From Sphingobium sp. CCH11-B1 (GTDB taxonomy: Bacteria > Pseudomonadota > Alphaproteobacteria > Sphingomonadales > Sphingomonadaceae), in assembly GCF_001556865.1 (NCBI RefSeq), contig NZ_LSJY01000029.1, positions 1 through 64,000 on the forward strand: a stretch of DNA of 64,000 nt. Reading direction: 5' to 3'. A program made the position numbers and the translations under genes. The notes beneath the pieces are model-generated. The model was given only the letters and a program-made list of their open reading frames with translations, was not told where the DNA came from and made no database searches. Below are positions 1-9,201 of the stretch, one piece after another; within the stretch, counting starts at the first letter, position 1, and every line of letters starts with the position of its first letter.

Positions 1-49
1 GGCGGGGGCAGGGCGGCGGGGCATCGCCGGCCCCTACGCGCTTTCATCG

Positions 50-364
50 TCAAAGAAAATGGGTGCCGCCAAGGCCGATGGCCAGGAACAGGGCGATCCA
101 GAGAAGGACTCCGGTCCACAGCGCAACCCAATCGGACGCCTTCGGCCGCACCGCCTCTCCCCTTGGGACGGCTCGCAAGGATGACGGAATGTGGACCTGC
201 CCCAATGTGCCGAGCCGGATCGCGCGCCGCCCGACGCCATGAAAGAAGCGGGCGGTGTGGCGCGAGAAGATGTGATCGACGGTGACGTCAACGACGAAGC
301 CGCCCGCATGCCGGAGCACCGCACCGGCCGCATCGACCACGACCTCGCCGATCTCGTCGACCAT
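50..364 (-). CDS. Hypothetical protein with C-terminal membrane segment
   Basis: Protein of 104 residues of unknown function. The first 75 residues are soluble and hydrophobic-rich (it opens [14 protein letters not shown]), and residues about 79-100 form one transmembrane helix (WVALWTGVLLWIALFLAIGL). Its ATG overlaps the stop codon of the upstream htpX gene in an ATGA arrangement, so the two are probably translationally coupled and cotranscribed. I do not recognise the family. That it is real is inferred from the overlap, the clean membrane segment and the lack of a better competing frame. Confidence 0.6.
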   Translation of the reverse strand: MVDEIGEVVVDAAGAVLRHAGGFVVDVTVDHIFSRHTARFFHGVGRRAIRLGTLGQVHIPSSLRAVPRGEAVRPKASDWVALWTGVLLWIALFLAIGLGGTHFL

Positions 365-1302
365 CAGCGCCCGTTGGGATCGAGCGCGCTGCGGCGGCGA
401 GGCGTGGCGGACCGGGCTGTGACGGGGGAGAGGGCGGAGGCGCGCTGTGGCGCGCCGGCCAGCATCGGCGCGCCCATCTCCACGGCGATGTCCTGGAGCG
501 CGGCGATTCGCTTTTCCGTGGCCGGGTGGGTGGAGAAGAGTTCGCTGACATGGGTCGGCACGATGTAGAGCTGGGCGGCGGCTGGGTTGCGTTCCGCCAC
601 AGGGTTGGGGATCGCCTGCGCTTGGCCGGATATCTTCGCGAGGGCGGAGGCAAGCGCGTTGGGATTGCCGCTGATCTGGGCCCCCAGGCGATCCGCGCCA
701 TATTCGCGGGTGCGGCTGATCGCCATCTGCACGATCATTGCTGCAAAGGGCGCGACGATCACCGCCAGCAGCGTCGCGGCGATATTGCCATGGCCTTCCC
801 GCTCCCCGCCACGGAAGAACAGGCCGAAATTGGCCAGCATGGAAATGGCGCCCGCGATGGTCGCGACCATCGTCATGACGAGCGTATCCCTGTTCTTCAC
901 ATGGGCGAGTTCATGCGCCATCACCCCGGCCACTTCCTCGCGGCTCAGCACCGACAGCAGGCCCGTCGTCGCCGCGACGGCGGCATGGTCCGGGTCGCGC
1001 CCGGTGGCAAAGGCGTTGGGTGCGTCCTGATCGATCAGATAGACGCGCGGCATGGGCAGGCCCGCCCGCTGCGCCAGATCGCGGACGAGGCCGTGAAATT
1101 CGGGGGCGCTCTGCGCATCGACCTCCCGCGCATCGTGCATCGACAGGACGATCCGGTCGGCGTTCCAGAAGGTGAAGAGGTTCATGCCCGACGCCACCAG
1201 CAGCGCGATAATGGCGCCACCGCTGCCGCCCAGCGTATAGCCCAGCGCCATGAACAGCGCAGTCAGCGCCGCGAGCAGCATGGCCGTCTTCATCCCGTTC
1301 AC
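364..1302 (-). CDS. htpX: Zinc metalloprotease HtpX
   Basis: Membrane-bound M48 metalloprotease that degrades misfolded membrane proteins. Two N-terminal hydrophobic helices (from [18 protein letters not shown]) are followed by the zinc motif HELAH near residue 130, two further hydrophobic segments, and the third-ligand region [14 protein letters not shown] at 1302 has AGGAG ten bases upstream, so I start there (312 aa); an ATG at 1293 would remove three residues. The open frame extends further upstream but lacks family similarity and overlaps the divergent SDHAF4-like gene. The 3' end overlaps a small membrane protein gene. The C-terminal tail after about residue 280 is low complexity. Confidence 0.93.
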   Translation of the reverse strand: MNGMKTAMLLAALTALFMALGYTLGGSGGAIIALLVASGMNLFTFWNADRIVLSMHDAREVDAQSAPEFHGLVRDLAQRAGLPMPRVYLIDQDAPNAFATGRDPDHAAVAATTGLLSVLSREEVAGVMAHELAHVKNRDTLVMTMVATIAGAISMLANFGLFFRGGEREGHGNIAATLLAVIVAPFAAMIVQMAISRTREYGADRLGAQISGNPNALASALAKISGQAQAIPNPVAERNPAAAQLYIVPTHVSELFSTHPATEKRIAALQDIAVEMGAPMLAGAPQRASALSPVTARSATPRRRSALDPNGR

Positions 1303-1405
1303 TTGCAATGCACTCCTTTGCCGCCCAGATAGCGGAAGCATGCTGAATATGGGATGGATCGGTCCCGGACTCAATCGATCCCCGCAATGGAGGAGGCCGC
1401 GCATC

Positions 1406-1579
1406 ATGGGACAATATAATGGCAAGCGCCCTGCGCATGTGACGCCGCCCCGGCATCTGTCGAAAAGCCCGCCGGTCCCCCAACCCGACCCGATCGATGC
1501 GCCGTCCCGCCATGACGAGGAACTGAGCCCGGTGCGCTACGGCGATTGGGAACGGAAGGGAATTGCGATAGATTTCTGA
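1406..1579 (+). CDS. DUF1674 / SDHAF4-like succinate dehydrogenase assembly factor
   Basis: Small protein of 57 residues ending in [14 protein letters not shown], the hallmark C-terminus of the DUF1674 family, whose eukaryotic members (SDHAF4/Sdh8) help assemble flavinylated succinate dehydrogenase. The ATG at 1406 is preceded by a strong AGGAGG about nine bases away. The frame stays open further upstream, but that part overlaps the divergent htpX start and has no family similarity. Proline-rich N-terminal half, no membrane segment. Function is inferred from the family only. Confidence 0.85.
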   Translation: MGQYNGKRPAHVTPPRHLSKSPPVPQPDPIDAPSRHDEELSPVRYGDWERKGIAIDF

Positions 1580-1713
1580 GGCATAGGTACACGCTTCACC
1601 GCCGATTTGGCACGGCTGCCGATGGCCCGTGCCCATGATGCGGGGAGCAGCCCTGCCCGCTCTGGCCTTTCGTGCCCTGGCTTGGAATGGCAGCCCCATG
1701 AGGAGTATGGGGC

Positions 1714-2181
1714 GTGAGCGTGCATCTGGTTTCTGACATGAATAGGAAGACTGTATCGGATTACGCGCCGGAGGACGCGGCCCTTCTGTGCGCGGTCGGG
1801 CGTCTGGTCTGTGCCTGGACCATGCTGGAGCAGAGTCTGGAAGCAAAGATATCGCAGTTGCGGGAGGCGATGGGCGACGTACGGACGGTCGGCGCACGCA
1901 CCCGGCCAAGCATGGCGAAGCTGATGACCGAATTGCGAACCATGGTGGCAATGCGCGACCGCCGCAACGCCAGCGCGTTGACGGAGATCGCCGATATCGA
2001 GCGGGACATGCAGCGAATCGACCGGTTTCGCGCCCTCATCATCCAGGGCTTTCATCAGCCCGAGCCGGGCGGTTTCACCTGCCGCGATTCGCGCAACAAC
2101 CTTCAGCATGTGGGGCTGGAGCAGCTGGAAGGCGAGATCGCGTCGCTGGAAACGGTCGCAAATCGCCTCCTGGCGGTGTGA
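1714..2181 (+). CDS. Hypothetical helical protein
   Basis: Protein of 155 residues with no family I recognise. It is rich in Leu, Glu, Arg and Ala in heptad-like patterns (for example LEQSLEAKISQLREAM and LEQLEGEIASLETVANRLL), suggesting a mostly alpha-helical, possibly coiled-coil protein. No signal peptide or membrane segment. A GTG at 1714 sits eight bases after AGGAG, a good ribosome site; the alternative ATG at 1738 (MNRKTVSDY) lacks one. It stands alone between the DUF1674 gene and galU. Confidence 0.7.
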   Translation: MSVHLVSDMNRKTVSDYAPEDAALLCAVGRLVCAWTMLEQSLEAKISQLREAMGDVRTVGARTRPSMAKLMTELRTMVAMRDRRNASALTEIADIERDMQRIDRFRALIIQGFHQPEPGGFTCRDSRNNLQHVGLEQLEGEIASLETVANRLLAV

Positions 2182-2254
2182 TCCACGCCACCATGCTTGA
2201 CCTTTTTCGCAAGTGCGGCAAACCAGTGCGCGATCGCTTCATCCAGGGGGATAA

Positions 2255-3133
2255 ATGTTGAACAAGCCAATTCGCAAGGCCGTGTTCCCGGTCGCGGGCC
2301 TCGGCACGCGCTTTCTGCCGGCCACAAAATCCGTGCCCAAGGAATTGCTGCCGGTCGTCGACCGCCCGCTGATCCAATATGCCGTAGACGAAGCACGCGA
2401 GGCGGGGATCGAGCAGATGATCTTCGTCACCGGACGCGGCAAGGGCGCGATCGAGGACTATTTCGACATCGCTTTCGAATGCGAAGTCACCCAGCGGGAA
2501 CGTGGCAAGGATCTGTCGGCGCTGGAAGGGACGCGGCTTGCGCCCGGCAACGCGGTGTTCCTGCGCCAGCAGGAACCGCTGGGCCTGGGCCACGCCATCT
2601 GGGTGGCGCGCGACATCATCGGCGACGAACCCTTCGCCATCCTGCTGCCGGACGAGTTCATGAAGGGCGCGCCGGGGCAGGGCTGCATGAAGCAGATGGT
2701 CGATGCCTACGAAAAGGTCGGCGGCAACCTCGTCTGCGCGCTGGAAATCCCGATGGATCAGACGCCAAGCTATGGCGTCATCGATCCGGGCGCCCGCGAC
2801 GGCGCGCTGACCGAAGTGAAGGGGCTGGTCGAAAAGCCCAAGCTCGGTACCGCGCCGTCCAACCTCATCCTGCCTGGGCGCTACATCCTCCAGCCAGAGG
2901 TCATGAAGATCCTCGAAACGCAGGAAAAGGGCGCGGGCGGGGAAATCCAGCTGACCGATGCGATGGCGTCGATGATCGGCAAACAGCCTTTCCACGGCGT
3001 CACCTTCGAGGGACGCCGCTTCGACTGCGGATCGAAGGCCGGTTATATCGAGGCGAATCTGGCGCTGGCGCTGGAGCGCGACGATCTGAGCGCACATATT
3101 CGCGCCTTCGCACAGGAAGAACTGGCGCGCTGA
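2255..3133 (+). CDS. galU: UTP-glucose-1-phosphate uridylyltransferase GalU
   Basis: Makes UDP-glucose from UTP and glucose-1-phosphate, the precursor for exopolysaccharide and lipopolysaccharide sugars. The N-terminal nucleotide-binding signature GLGTRFLPATKSVPKELLPV is complete, followed by the catalytic-domain segments IFVTGRGKGAIEDYFD, LPDEFM and GVIDPG, and VEKPK. At 292 residues it has the usual family length. The ATG has AGGGGG five bases upstream. Monocistronic by context: convergent with ssb, with strong hairpins after its stop. Confidence 0.97.
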   Translation: MLNKPIRKAVFPVAGLGTRFLPATKSVPKELLPVVDRPLIQYAVDEAREAGIEQMIFVTGRGKGAIEDYFDIAFECEVTQRERGKDLSALEGTRLAPGNAVFLRQQEPLGLGHAIWVARDIIGDEPFAILLPDEFMKGAPGQGCMKQMVDAYEKVGGNLVCALEIPMDQTPSYGVIDPGARDGALTEVKGLVEKPKLGTAPSNLILPGRYILQPEVMKILETQEKGAGGEIQLTDAMASMIGKQPFHGVTFEGRRFDCGSKAGYIEANLALALERDDLSAHIRAFAQEELAR

Positions 3134-3154
3134 GGCTCGCGGAATGAAGCACCG

Positions 3155-3189
3155 GCCCCTGAAAGGGGCGGTGGCTGGCCGCAGGCCAG
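3155..3189. terminator. Two short hairpins downstream of galU
   Basis: GCCCCT (3155-3160) pairs with AGGGGC (3164-3169) around a GAA loop, and CTGGCC (3175-3180) pairs with GGCCAG (3184-3189) around GCA. They lie 20-55 bases after the galU stop. There is no U-run, so termination is inferred from position between convergent genes. Confidence 0.45.
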
Positions 3190-3217
3190 ACGGAAGGGTA
3201 TCGCTCTCTCGATAATA

Positions 3218-3260
3218 TTGAACAGGTTCAGATTGCCGGGGGCAATCTGAACCTGTTCAA
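3218..3260. repeat. Perfect 20-bp inverted repeat between galU and ssb
   Basis: Two perfectly complementary 20-base arms, 3218-3237 (TTGAACAGGTTCAGATTGCC) and 3241-3260, are separated by only GGG. Each arm contains a smaller near-palindrome (TGAAC-AG-GTTCA). It sits between the convergent galU and ssb genes. A bidirectional terminator is the simplest role, but there is no flanking T-run and the length and lack of GC bias are unusual for one. Confidence 0.8.
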
Positions 3261-3309
3261 ACCCTTCAACCCCTCCCCTTGCGCGGGGGAAATTAATTCC
3301 GACTAGCCC

Positions 3310-3783
3310 TCAGAACGGCACTTCGTCGTCCAAGTCATTGTCGAAATTGGGACCGCCGGCGCGGCCGCCGCCGCCCTGCGAGCGTCCGCCGCCACCGCCG
3401 CCATAGCCCCCGCCCTGGCCGCCACCGCCCGGCGCGCCGTCCAGCATGGTCAACACGGCGCTCGGCCCCTGCAGCACGACCTCGGTCGAATAACGGTCGT
3501 TGCCGTTATTGTCCTGCCATTTGCGGGTGCGCAGCTGGCCTTCCAGATAGACTTTGGAGCCCTTGCGCAGGAAGCGCTCGGCGACTCCGGCCAGTCCTTC
3601 GGAGAAGATGGCGACGGTGTGCCATTCGGTGCGCTCCTTGCGCTCGCCCGACATGCGGTCCTTCCAGCTTTCGGACGTGGCGATGCGCAGGTTGCACACC
3701 TTGCCGCCATTCTGGAAGCTCTTGACCTCCGGGTCGGCGCCCAGATTGCCGACCAGAATGACCTTGTTGACCGAGCCTGCCAT
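3310..3783 (-). CDS. ssb: Single-stranded DNA-binding protein
   Basis: Coats single-stranded DNA in replication, recombination and repair. Residues about 4-105 form the OB fold ([17 protein letters not shown], then WHTVAIF and [13 protein letters not shown]). A glycine/glutamine-rich disordered linker follows and the protein ends in the acidic tip DDEVPF that recruits partner proteins. 157 residues, typical length. The ATG at 3783 is preceded by GGAGG at a good distance. The frame is open upstream, but that stretch is antisense to nothing conserved and overlaps feoB. Confidence 0.96.
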   Translation of the reverse strand: MAGSVNKVILVGNLGADPEVKSFQNGGKVCNLRIATSESWKDRMSGERKERTEWHTVAIFSEGLAGVAERFLRKGSKVYLEGQLRTRKWQDNNGNDRYSTEVVLQGPSAVLTMLDGAPGGGGQGGGYGGGGGGRSQGGGGRAGGPNFDNDLDDEVPF

Positions 3784-3809
3784 GATTCCTCCGATACGTT
3801 GATCGGCCC

Positions 3810-5672
3810 TTATAGTCCCGCTGCCGTCGCGGTCCAGTAGGTCAGGCCCGCGGCAATATAGGCGAGGACGAAGAGATAGCCGACCATGAAGAGCGGCCAT
3901 TTCCACCCGTTCGTTTCCCGCCGCGTCACCGCAATGGTCGAGATGCACTGCGGCGCGAAGATGAACCAGGCGAGGAAGGCGAGAGCGGTCGGCAGCGGCC
4001 ATTGTCGCTTCAGCCGATCGCCCAGGCTTTGTTCCAGCGCGGCCTCGTCATCGCCGGCGTCGATCGCATAGACAGTGGCGATCGCGGATACGGCGACCTC
4101 GCGCGCGGCCATGGTCGGCAGCAGCGCCAGCGAGATGTCGCGGTTGAAGCCGATCGGCGCCACCAGCACATGGATGCCGGACGCGATCCGGCCTGCGATG
4201 CTGTATTCCACCTGACTGCGCCCCTCGGGCGCCTGCGGGAAGCTGGCGAGCACCCACAGCACGATGTTGGTGGCTAGGATGATGGTCCCCGCGCGCTTCA
4301 GGAAGATCGCGGCCCGTTGCCACAGGCCGATCAGGATGTCCTGCGGCCGGGGCCACTGATATTTCGGCATTTCCATCAGGAACCCGCCGCTCTGACCCTT
4401 GGTGACAGTCAGGCGCAGCGCCCAGGCTGCCAGCATCGCGCCCACGATGCCGCTGACATAGAGGGTGAAGAGCACCAGCCCCTGCAACCCGATGCCCCAT
4501 CCCACCGTCCTGGCTGGGATGAAGGCGGCGATGATCAGGCCATAAACTGGCAGCCTTGCGGAACAGGTCATCAGCGGCGCGATCAGGATCGTGGTCAGCC
4601 GGTCCTTCGGGTCGGCGATGGTCCGCGTCGCCATGATCCCCGGCACCGCGCAGGCGAAGGAGGAGAGCAGCGGGATGAACGCCCGGCCCGATAGGCCCAC
4701 CTTCGCCATCAGCGCGTCCATCAGGAAGGCGGCGCGCGCCATATAGCCGGTCGCCTCCAGCATCAGGATGAAAAAGAACAGGATCAGGATCTGCGGCAGG
4801 AACACGATCACCGCGCCCACGCCACCGACCACGCCCTGCAACAGGAAGTCGTGGATTAGTCCCGGCGGCAGCGTCGCCGTCACCGCCTCGCCCAGCGCCG
4901 TGATCCAGCCCTCCAGCATGTCGGCGGGCGCCGTGGCCCAGCTGAACACCGACTGGAACATCACAAACAGCAGCGCCAGCAGGATCAGGAACCCGGCCAC
5001 CGGATGCAGCAGCACCCGGTCCACCGCCGCGGTCAACCGGCGCGAAGGCGTTTCCCGCACGACCGTGGCGCGGGCGATGCGACGCGCTTCCTTGCGGGTT
5101 GCGTCGAAATCCCTGGCGGGCTGCGCCGGGGCGGCGGCTTGCGCATCGCCCCGCATGGTGCCCAGCATCGCCTCCATTTCCTGGCGGAGATGGTCCAGGC
5201 CGCGCTTGCGGACGGCGACAGTGGATACCACCGGGACGCCCAGTTCCCGCGCCAGCACGGCCGCGTCGAGTTCCAGCCCGTCCCGGGTGGCGAGGTCGAC
5301 CATGTTGAGCGCGACGATGGTCGGCAGGCCCAGCGCCACGAGTTCGAGCGCGAAACGCAGATGATTGTCGAGATTCGCGGCGTCGACGACGACGACCAGC
5401 GCGTCGGGCCGGCGCTCCCCCGCCTGGCGGCCCATCACCACGTCGCGCGTCACCTGTTCGTCGGGGCTGGTCGGGTCGAGGCTGTAGGTGCCGGGCAGGT
5501 CGACCAGCTCGATCGGTCGCCCGTCGGACAGCGTCAGCCGCCCCGCCTTGCGCTCAACCGTGACGCCGGGATAATTGCCCAGCTTTTGCCGGGCGCCGGT
5601 GAGCGCGTTGAACAGCGCACTTTTGCCTGCATTGGGATTGCCGACGAGGGCGACGAGAGGAAGGGCGCTCAT
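3810..5672 (-). CDS. feoB: Ferrous iron transporter FeoB
   Basis: Inner-membrane Fe(II) uptake protein with an N-terminal G domain. The G1 loop GNPNAGKS is at residues 11-18, followed by DLPGTYSL (G3 region) and NMVD (G4); the C-terminal two-thirds carry the multiple membrane helices with the two Gate regions. 620 residues, slightly shorter than the E. coli protein. The ATG at 5672 overlaps the feoA stop (ATGA), indicating a coupled feoAB operon. No FeoC-like gene follows; ssb is next in the same direction after 26 bases. Confidence 0.96.
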   Translation of the reverse strand: MSALPLVALVGNPNAGKSALFNALTGARQKLGNYPGVTVERKAGRLTLSDGRPIELVDLPGTYSLDPTSPDEQVTRDVVMGRQAGERRPDALVVVVDAANLDNHLRFALELVALGLPTIVALNMVDLATRDGLELDAAVLARELGVPVVSTVAVRKRGLDHLRQEMEAMLGTMRGDAQAAAPAQPARDFDATRKEARRIARATVVRETPSRRLTAAVDRVLLHPVAGFLILLALLFVMFQSVFSWATAPADMLEGWITALGEAVTATLPPGLIHDFLLQGVVGGVGAVIVFLPQILILFFFILMLEATGYMARAAFLMDALMAKVGLSGRAFIPLLSSFACAVPGIMATRTIADPKDRLTTILIAPLMTCSARLPVYGLIIAAFIPARTVGWGIGLQGLVLFTLYVSGIVGAMLAAWALRLTVTKGQSGGFLMEMPKYQWPRPQDILIGLWQRAAIFLKRAGTIILATNIVLWVLASFPQAPEGRSQVEYSIAGRIASGIHVLVAPIGFNRDISLALLPTMAAREVAVSAIATVYAIDAGDDEAALEQSLGDRLKRQWPLPTALAFLAWFIFAPQCISTIAVTRRETNGWKWPLFMVGYLFVLAYIAAGLTYWTATAAGL

Positions 5673-5938
5673 CCCGCCGGCGTCCCACCGGCATCGTCGG
5701 GACCGATCCGCACGGTGACAGCGGCAGCGTGGCTGCGCCGCATGGCGATGGTCATGCGACCGATGCGGCACGCAATCGGGCCTTTCAGGAACAGGCCGCC
5801 GTGGTGCAGCGTTTCCACGCTCGCGCCCTCGCACAGGCCGAATTCGCGCAGCCGCTGCCCTTCGGTCGCTGACAAGGCGGACCAGTCGATCAGGTCGACA
5901 TAGGCAGGCTGGCGCAGGGGCAGGTCGGTCAGGCGCAA
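5669..5938 (-). CDS. feoA: FeoA family protein
   Basis: Small cytoplasmic SH3-like partner of FeoB. The body LREFGLCEGASVETLHHGG...CRIGRMTIAMRRSHAAAVTV is the FeoA core. I place the start at a TTG at 5938 (LRLTDLPL), where the family similarity begins, giving 89 residues; the frame is open upstream but that part crosses a palindrome and overlaps the COQ9 gene. There is no convincing Shine-Dalgarno sequence before this TTG, so the exact start is uncertain. The palindrome at 5948-5974 ends nine bases before it. Confidence 0.85.
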   Translation of the reverse strand: MRLTDLPLRQPAYVDLIDWSALSATEGQRLREFGLCEGASVETLHHGGLFLKGPIACRIGRMTIAMRRSHAAAVTVRIGPDDAGGTPAG

Positions 5939-5947
5939 GGACGCGTT

Positions 5948-5974
5948 ACTCGCTGGCAGTTTCTGCGAGCGAGT
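5948..5974. promoter_or_regulatory. Fur-like palindromic operator upstream of feoAB
   Basis: Read in the gene direction, ACTCGCTCGCAG and CTGCCAGCGAGT flank an AAA centre; the arms match at 11 of 12 positions. Its place just before feoA, and a resemblance of TGATACTCGCTCGCA to the alphaproteobacterial 7-1-7 Fur pattern, suggest iron-dependent control. The regulator is inferred. Confidence 0.55.
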
Positions 5975-6020
5975 ATCAATATCCTTTGCGGAAGGCCAGC
6001 GGGAATCGTCGAAGGGCAGG

Positions 6021-6683
6021 TCAGATCGCGGGATAGCGCAGGCGGCCGATGAAGCGGGACAGGCTGAGCCGTTCGCCGCCGGCCGCGCCGGTGAATTGCG
6101 CCTTCGCCTTTTCAAAGCGCATCACATCCTCGACCCGCCGGGCGAGGAAGGCGCGGCTGTCGGCATGGCCTTCGCTTTCATCGTCCAGGAAGACGAGCAG
6201 GCAGGAGGCATAGACCGTGGTCAGCGTCGCGCGCTTGCTATAATGGTTGAGGTCGGTCGCGACATCACCGGCCGCGCGCCACATCGTGTCGGCCGCGCGC
6301 CATGCGAGCTTCGCGGCACGGGGCGCGTTGACGGGAAGGGCGAGGATCGCGAGCGCCCGCCGCAGCGCATCCCGGTCGGACGCGAGCAGGTCGAGCCGTG
6401 CTTCGACCAGCGCGATGATCCTGCGGCGGACCGACAGGCTTGCGAGCGTTTCGGGCGCCAGCGCCGCCAGCATCGCGGTGTCGATATTGGCGAACCAGGC
6501 GTCGATCATGTCCACAGCGTTCTTGCCGAAGGCGAGCGCGGCGATGTCGGGGTCGACGCCCTTTTCCTGCGCCGCCATCGCGACGGCTTGGGGCCGCCAG
6601 CCGTCGAACGCGGCGTGGCGCGGGAGAATGGGGGCCAGCAGGGCGCGGACTTCGTCCAGCGTCAGGTCTTGCATGTCGCTCAT
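6021..6683 (-). CDS. COQ9 family protein
   Basis: Ubiquinone-biosynthesis accessory protein of the COQ9 family, a lipid-binding partner of Coq7 in mitochondria. The 220-residue all-helical sequence has the COQ9 features: FDGWRPQAVAMAAQEKGVD near residues 26-45, the helix containing IDAWF, and a C-terminal region with TRKAT-like SKRATLTTVYASCLLVFLDD followed by FLARRVEDVMRFEK. The start MSDMQDLTLDEV at 6683 lies ten bases after the DMT transporter stop, so they probably form one transcript. Confidence 0.88.
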   Translation of the reverse strand: MSDMQDLTLDEVRALLAPILPRHAAFDGWRPQAVAMAAQEKGVDPDIAALAFGKNAVDMIDAWFANIDTAMLAALAPETLASLSVRRRIIALVEARLDLLASDRDALRRALAILALPVNAPRAAKLAWRAADTMWRAAGDVATDLNHYSKRATLTTVYASCLLVFLDDESEGHADSRAFLARRVEDVMRFEKAKAQFTGAAGGERLSLSRFIGRLRYPAI

Positions 6684-6693
6684 GCCCGATAAT

Positions 6694-7575
6694 CTAGGAC
6701 CGGGCGGGCAGGCGCACAAGCACCAGCGCGCCGGCGACCGCGACCAGCCCCAGCATGTCGCCCGCACTCAGCCATTCGCCGAACAGCAGCCAGCCCAGTA
6801 TTGCCGACACGGCCGGCTGGAGCAGGAGGCTCAGCCCCAGCACCAGCGGTGAGAACCAGCCGACCGCATAAGTGAGCAGTCCCTGACCTACGAGCTGGCT
6901 CGACAGGGCAAGGAGGATCAGCGGCGTCCAGTTGCCCGGCATCACCCGCTCGCCCAGCGCCAGCGCGCAGAGCAGCAATGCCGGCGCGCTCGCCAGGCTC
7001 GATCCCGCCAGCACCGACCAGCTGTCCAGCCGCCCGCGCGCGCCCTGCACGATCAGCAGATAGCCGGTGTAGAACAGGCCCGCGAGGATGCAGAGCAGGT
7101 CGCCATGGAGATTGCTGAGCGACAGTTCGTAGCTGCCGGCCATCATCACCATCATGCCCCCGGTCGCGAGCGCGATCGCTAAGCCCTGGTTCCGGTCGGG
7201 TCGCTGGCGCAGAACCAGCAGCGCCCAGGCGGGCAGGAACAGCCCGCTCATATTGCCAAACACGGTGGCATTGGCGACCTTGGTATAAAGGATGCCGATG
7301 TGCCAGGCGGCAAGGTCCGCCGCGAAGACGATCCCTGACAGGACAAGCGCGCTCCATTCGCGCCCCGTCGGCGGCGTGCGCCGCCAGCTTTGCAGCGCCA
7401 GCAGGCACAGGAAGGGCAGGGCTATCGTCACCCGCCAGAAGGCAGCGGCAACCGGCCCCACGTCGGCGAGGCGCACCAGCACCGCGCCGATCGGCAGGAT
7501 GAGGTTGGCGAGCAGCAGCGCCGGGAATGCGAAACGGGGGGTTGCCATATTGGCCGCGGGGGTTGAAGTCTGCAT
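6694..7575 (-). CDS. DMT superfamily (EamA) transporter
   Basis: Inner-membrane permease of the drug/metabolite transporter type with two EamA repeats: about ten hydrophobic helices over 293 residues, beginning FALPALLLANLILPIGAVLVRLAD-like and with the repeat junction near residue 150. Such proteins export amino acids or metabolites; the substrate cannot be read from sequence. It is transcribed divergently from the alkene reductase gene 65 bases away and followed closely by COQ9. Confidence 0.88.
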   Translation of the reverse strand: MQTSTPAANMATPRFAFPALLLANLILPIGAVLVRLADVGPVAAAFWRVTIALPFLCLLALQSWRRTPPTGREWSALVLSGIVFAADLAAWHIGILYTKVANATVFGNMSGLFLPAWALLVLRQRPDRNQGLAIALATGGMMVMMAGSYELSLSNLHGDLLCILAGLFYTGYLLIVQGARGRLDSWSVLAGSSLASAPALLLCALALGERVMPGNWTPLILLALSSQLVGQGLLTYAVGWFSPLVLGLSLLLQPAVSAILGWLLFGEWLSAGDMLGLVAVAGALVLVRLPARS

Positions 7576-7639
7576 CGCGGCTCCCTAGCTGGCTTTCCGT
7601 GCCAAGTCCCGTTGCAAATAGCAACTGTTGAACAGGGGA

Positions 7640-8728
7640 ATGTTCTTGACGACTCTCTTCGATCCCATCCAGCTCGGCGCGATCGACGCGCCCAACCGCA
7701 TCCTCATGGCGCCGCTGACCCGCGCGCGCGGCACCCGCGATCATGTGCCGACCCCGATCATGGCCGACTATTATGCGCAACGCGCCGACGCGGGCCTCAT
7801 CATCAGCGAGGCGATCGGCATTTCGGGGCAGGGCTTGGGCTGGCCCTATGCCACAGGGCTGTGGAACCAGGATCAGGTCGACGGCTGGCGGCGCGTGACC
7901 GACGCGGTGCATGACGCGGGCGGACGGATCGTCGCGCAGCTCTGGCATATGGGCCGGCTCGTCCATTCAAGCGTGACCGGCGAGCAGCCCGTTGCTCCCA
8001 GCCCCGTCGCGGCGCCTGGCCACGCCCACACCTATGCGGGCAACAAGGATTATGAGACGCCGCGCGCGCTGGAGGCTTCCGAAATCCCGCAGCTGCTGGA
8101 CACCTATGCGACCGCCGCGCGCAACGCGATCGCCGCCGGCTTCGACGGGGTGCAGCTCCACGCCGCCAACGGCTATCTGATCGACGAATTCCTGCGCAAC
8201 GGCGTCAACGCGCGCGACGATGACTATGGCGGTAGCCCCGAAAACCGCGTCCGCCTGTTGCGGGAAGTGGTCGGCACGCTGACCAGCGCGATCGGCGCGG
8301 ACCGTACCGGCGTGCGGCTGTCGCCCAATGGCAATACGCAGGGAACGGACGACAGCGATCCGGCGAGCCTGTTCCCGGTGGCGGCGCAGGCGCTCGACGC
8401 GCTCGGCATCGCCTTCCTGGAGCTGCGCGAACTCAAGCCGCATGGCACCTATGGCGCCAGCGAGGTGCCCCGGCTGTCGCCGATCATCCGCCAACACTAT
8501 CGCGGGCCGCTCATCCTCAACAGCGATTATACGGGGGAAAGCGCGCAGGCAGATCTCGACAGCGGGATCGCGGACGGCATTGCCTTTGGCCGGCCGTTCA
8601 TCGCCAATCCCGACCTGGTCGAACGTCTGCGCACCGGCGCGCCCCTCAATGCGTGGGATGCCAGCACATTCTACACCCAGGGGGCGGAAGGCTATACCGA
8701 CTATCCGGCGCTCGAACCGGTGGCGTAA
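7640..8728 (+). CDS. Old Yellow Enzyme family alkene reductase
   Basis: FMN-dependent, NAD(P)H-using reductase of electron-poor alkenes or nitro compounds (NemA/OYE group). The TIM barrel starts TTLFDPIQLGAIDAPNRILMAPLTRARG; the diagnostic active-site block HAANGYLIDEFLRNGVNARDDDYGG is near residues 175-200, and the phosphate-binding end GIADGIAFGRPFIANPDLV is present. 362 residues from the ATG at 7640. That ATG abuts AGGGGA; a TTG at 7646, seven bases after AGGGG and giving LTTLFDPI, fits the ribosome site and the family N-terminus better and may be the true start. Confidence 0.92.
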   Translation: MFLTTLFDPIQLGAIDAPNRILMAPLTRARGTRDHVPTPIMADYYAQRADAGLIISEAIGISGQGLGWPYATGLWNQDQVDGWRRVTDAVHDAGGRIVAQLWHMGRLVHSSVTGEQPVAPSPVAAPGHAHTYAGNKDYETPRALEASEIPQLLDTYATAARNAIAAGFDGVQLHAANGYLIDEFLRNGVNARDDDYGGSPENRVRLLREVVGTLTSAIGADRTGVRLSPNGNTQGTDDSDPASLFPVAAQALDALGIAFLELRELKPHGTYGASEVPRLSPIIRQHYRGPLILNSDYTGESAQADLDSGIADGIAFGRPFIANPDLVERLRTGAPLNAWDASTFYTQGAEGYTDYPALEPVA

Positions 8729-8736
8729 CGAGGAAC

Positions 8737-8759
8737 GGGGCTCCGGAGGGAGCCCCTTT
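8737..8759. terminator. Bidirectional terminator between alkene reductase and ribH
   Basis: GGGGCTCC (8737-8744) pairs with GGAGCCCC (8749-8756) around GGAG, followed by TTT. It lies between two convergent genes, 9 bases after one stop and just before the other. Confidence 0.7.
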
Positions 8760-8763
8760 CGCA

Positions 8764-9186
8764 TCACGCGCCGAATTTCTCGCGCAGGGCGAGCATGGCG
8801 ACGGCGGCCTTCGCCGCTTCGCCGCCCTTGTCCTTCTGGTCGGGACGGGCGCGCACCAGCGCCTGTTCCTCATTCTCCACCGTCAGGATGCCGTTGCCGA
8901 TGGCGATGCCGTCCATGCTGAGCGCCATAAGCCCGCGCGCGCTCTCGTTGGACACCACTTCGAAATGATAGGTTTCGCCGCGGATCACCACGCCGATCGC
9001 GACGAAGCCGTCATAGCGGCCGGTTTCCGCCGCCAGCGCCACCGCGCCCGGTATCTCCAGCGCGCCGGGCACCGTCACCACCTCATAGCGGTGGCCGCCT
9101 TCGTCCAGCGCCGCCTTCGCGCCTTCGATCAGCAGATCGTTCAGATGGTCGTAGAAGCGCGCCTCGACGATCAGGAATTTTGCCAT
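8764..9186 (-). CDS. ribH: 6,7-dimethyl-8-ribityllumazine synthase
   Basis: Penultimate riboflavin step: condenses the ribityl-aminouracil with dihydroxybutanone phosphate. Motifs: [24 protein letters not shown] (substrate loop) and [23 protein letters not shown] with the catalytic His. 140 residues, the normal length for the alphaproteobacterial type. It is the last gene of the ribD-ribE-ribBA-ribH group, 15 bases after the ribBA stop. Confidence 0.96.
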   Translation of the reverse strand: MAKFLIVEARFYDHLNDLLIEGAKAALDEGGHRYEVVTVPGALEIPGAVALAAETGRYDGFVAIGVVIRGETYHFEVVSNESARGLMALSMDGIAIGNGILTVENEEQALVRARPDQKDKGGEAAKAAVAMLALREKFGA

Positions 9187-9201
9187 CTGGGTGTCCTTTT
9201 A

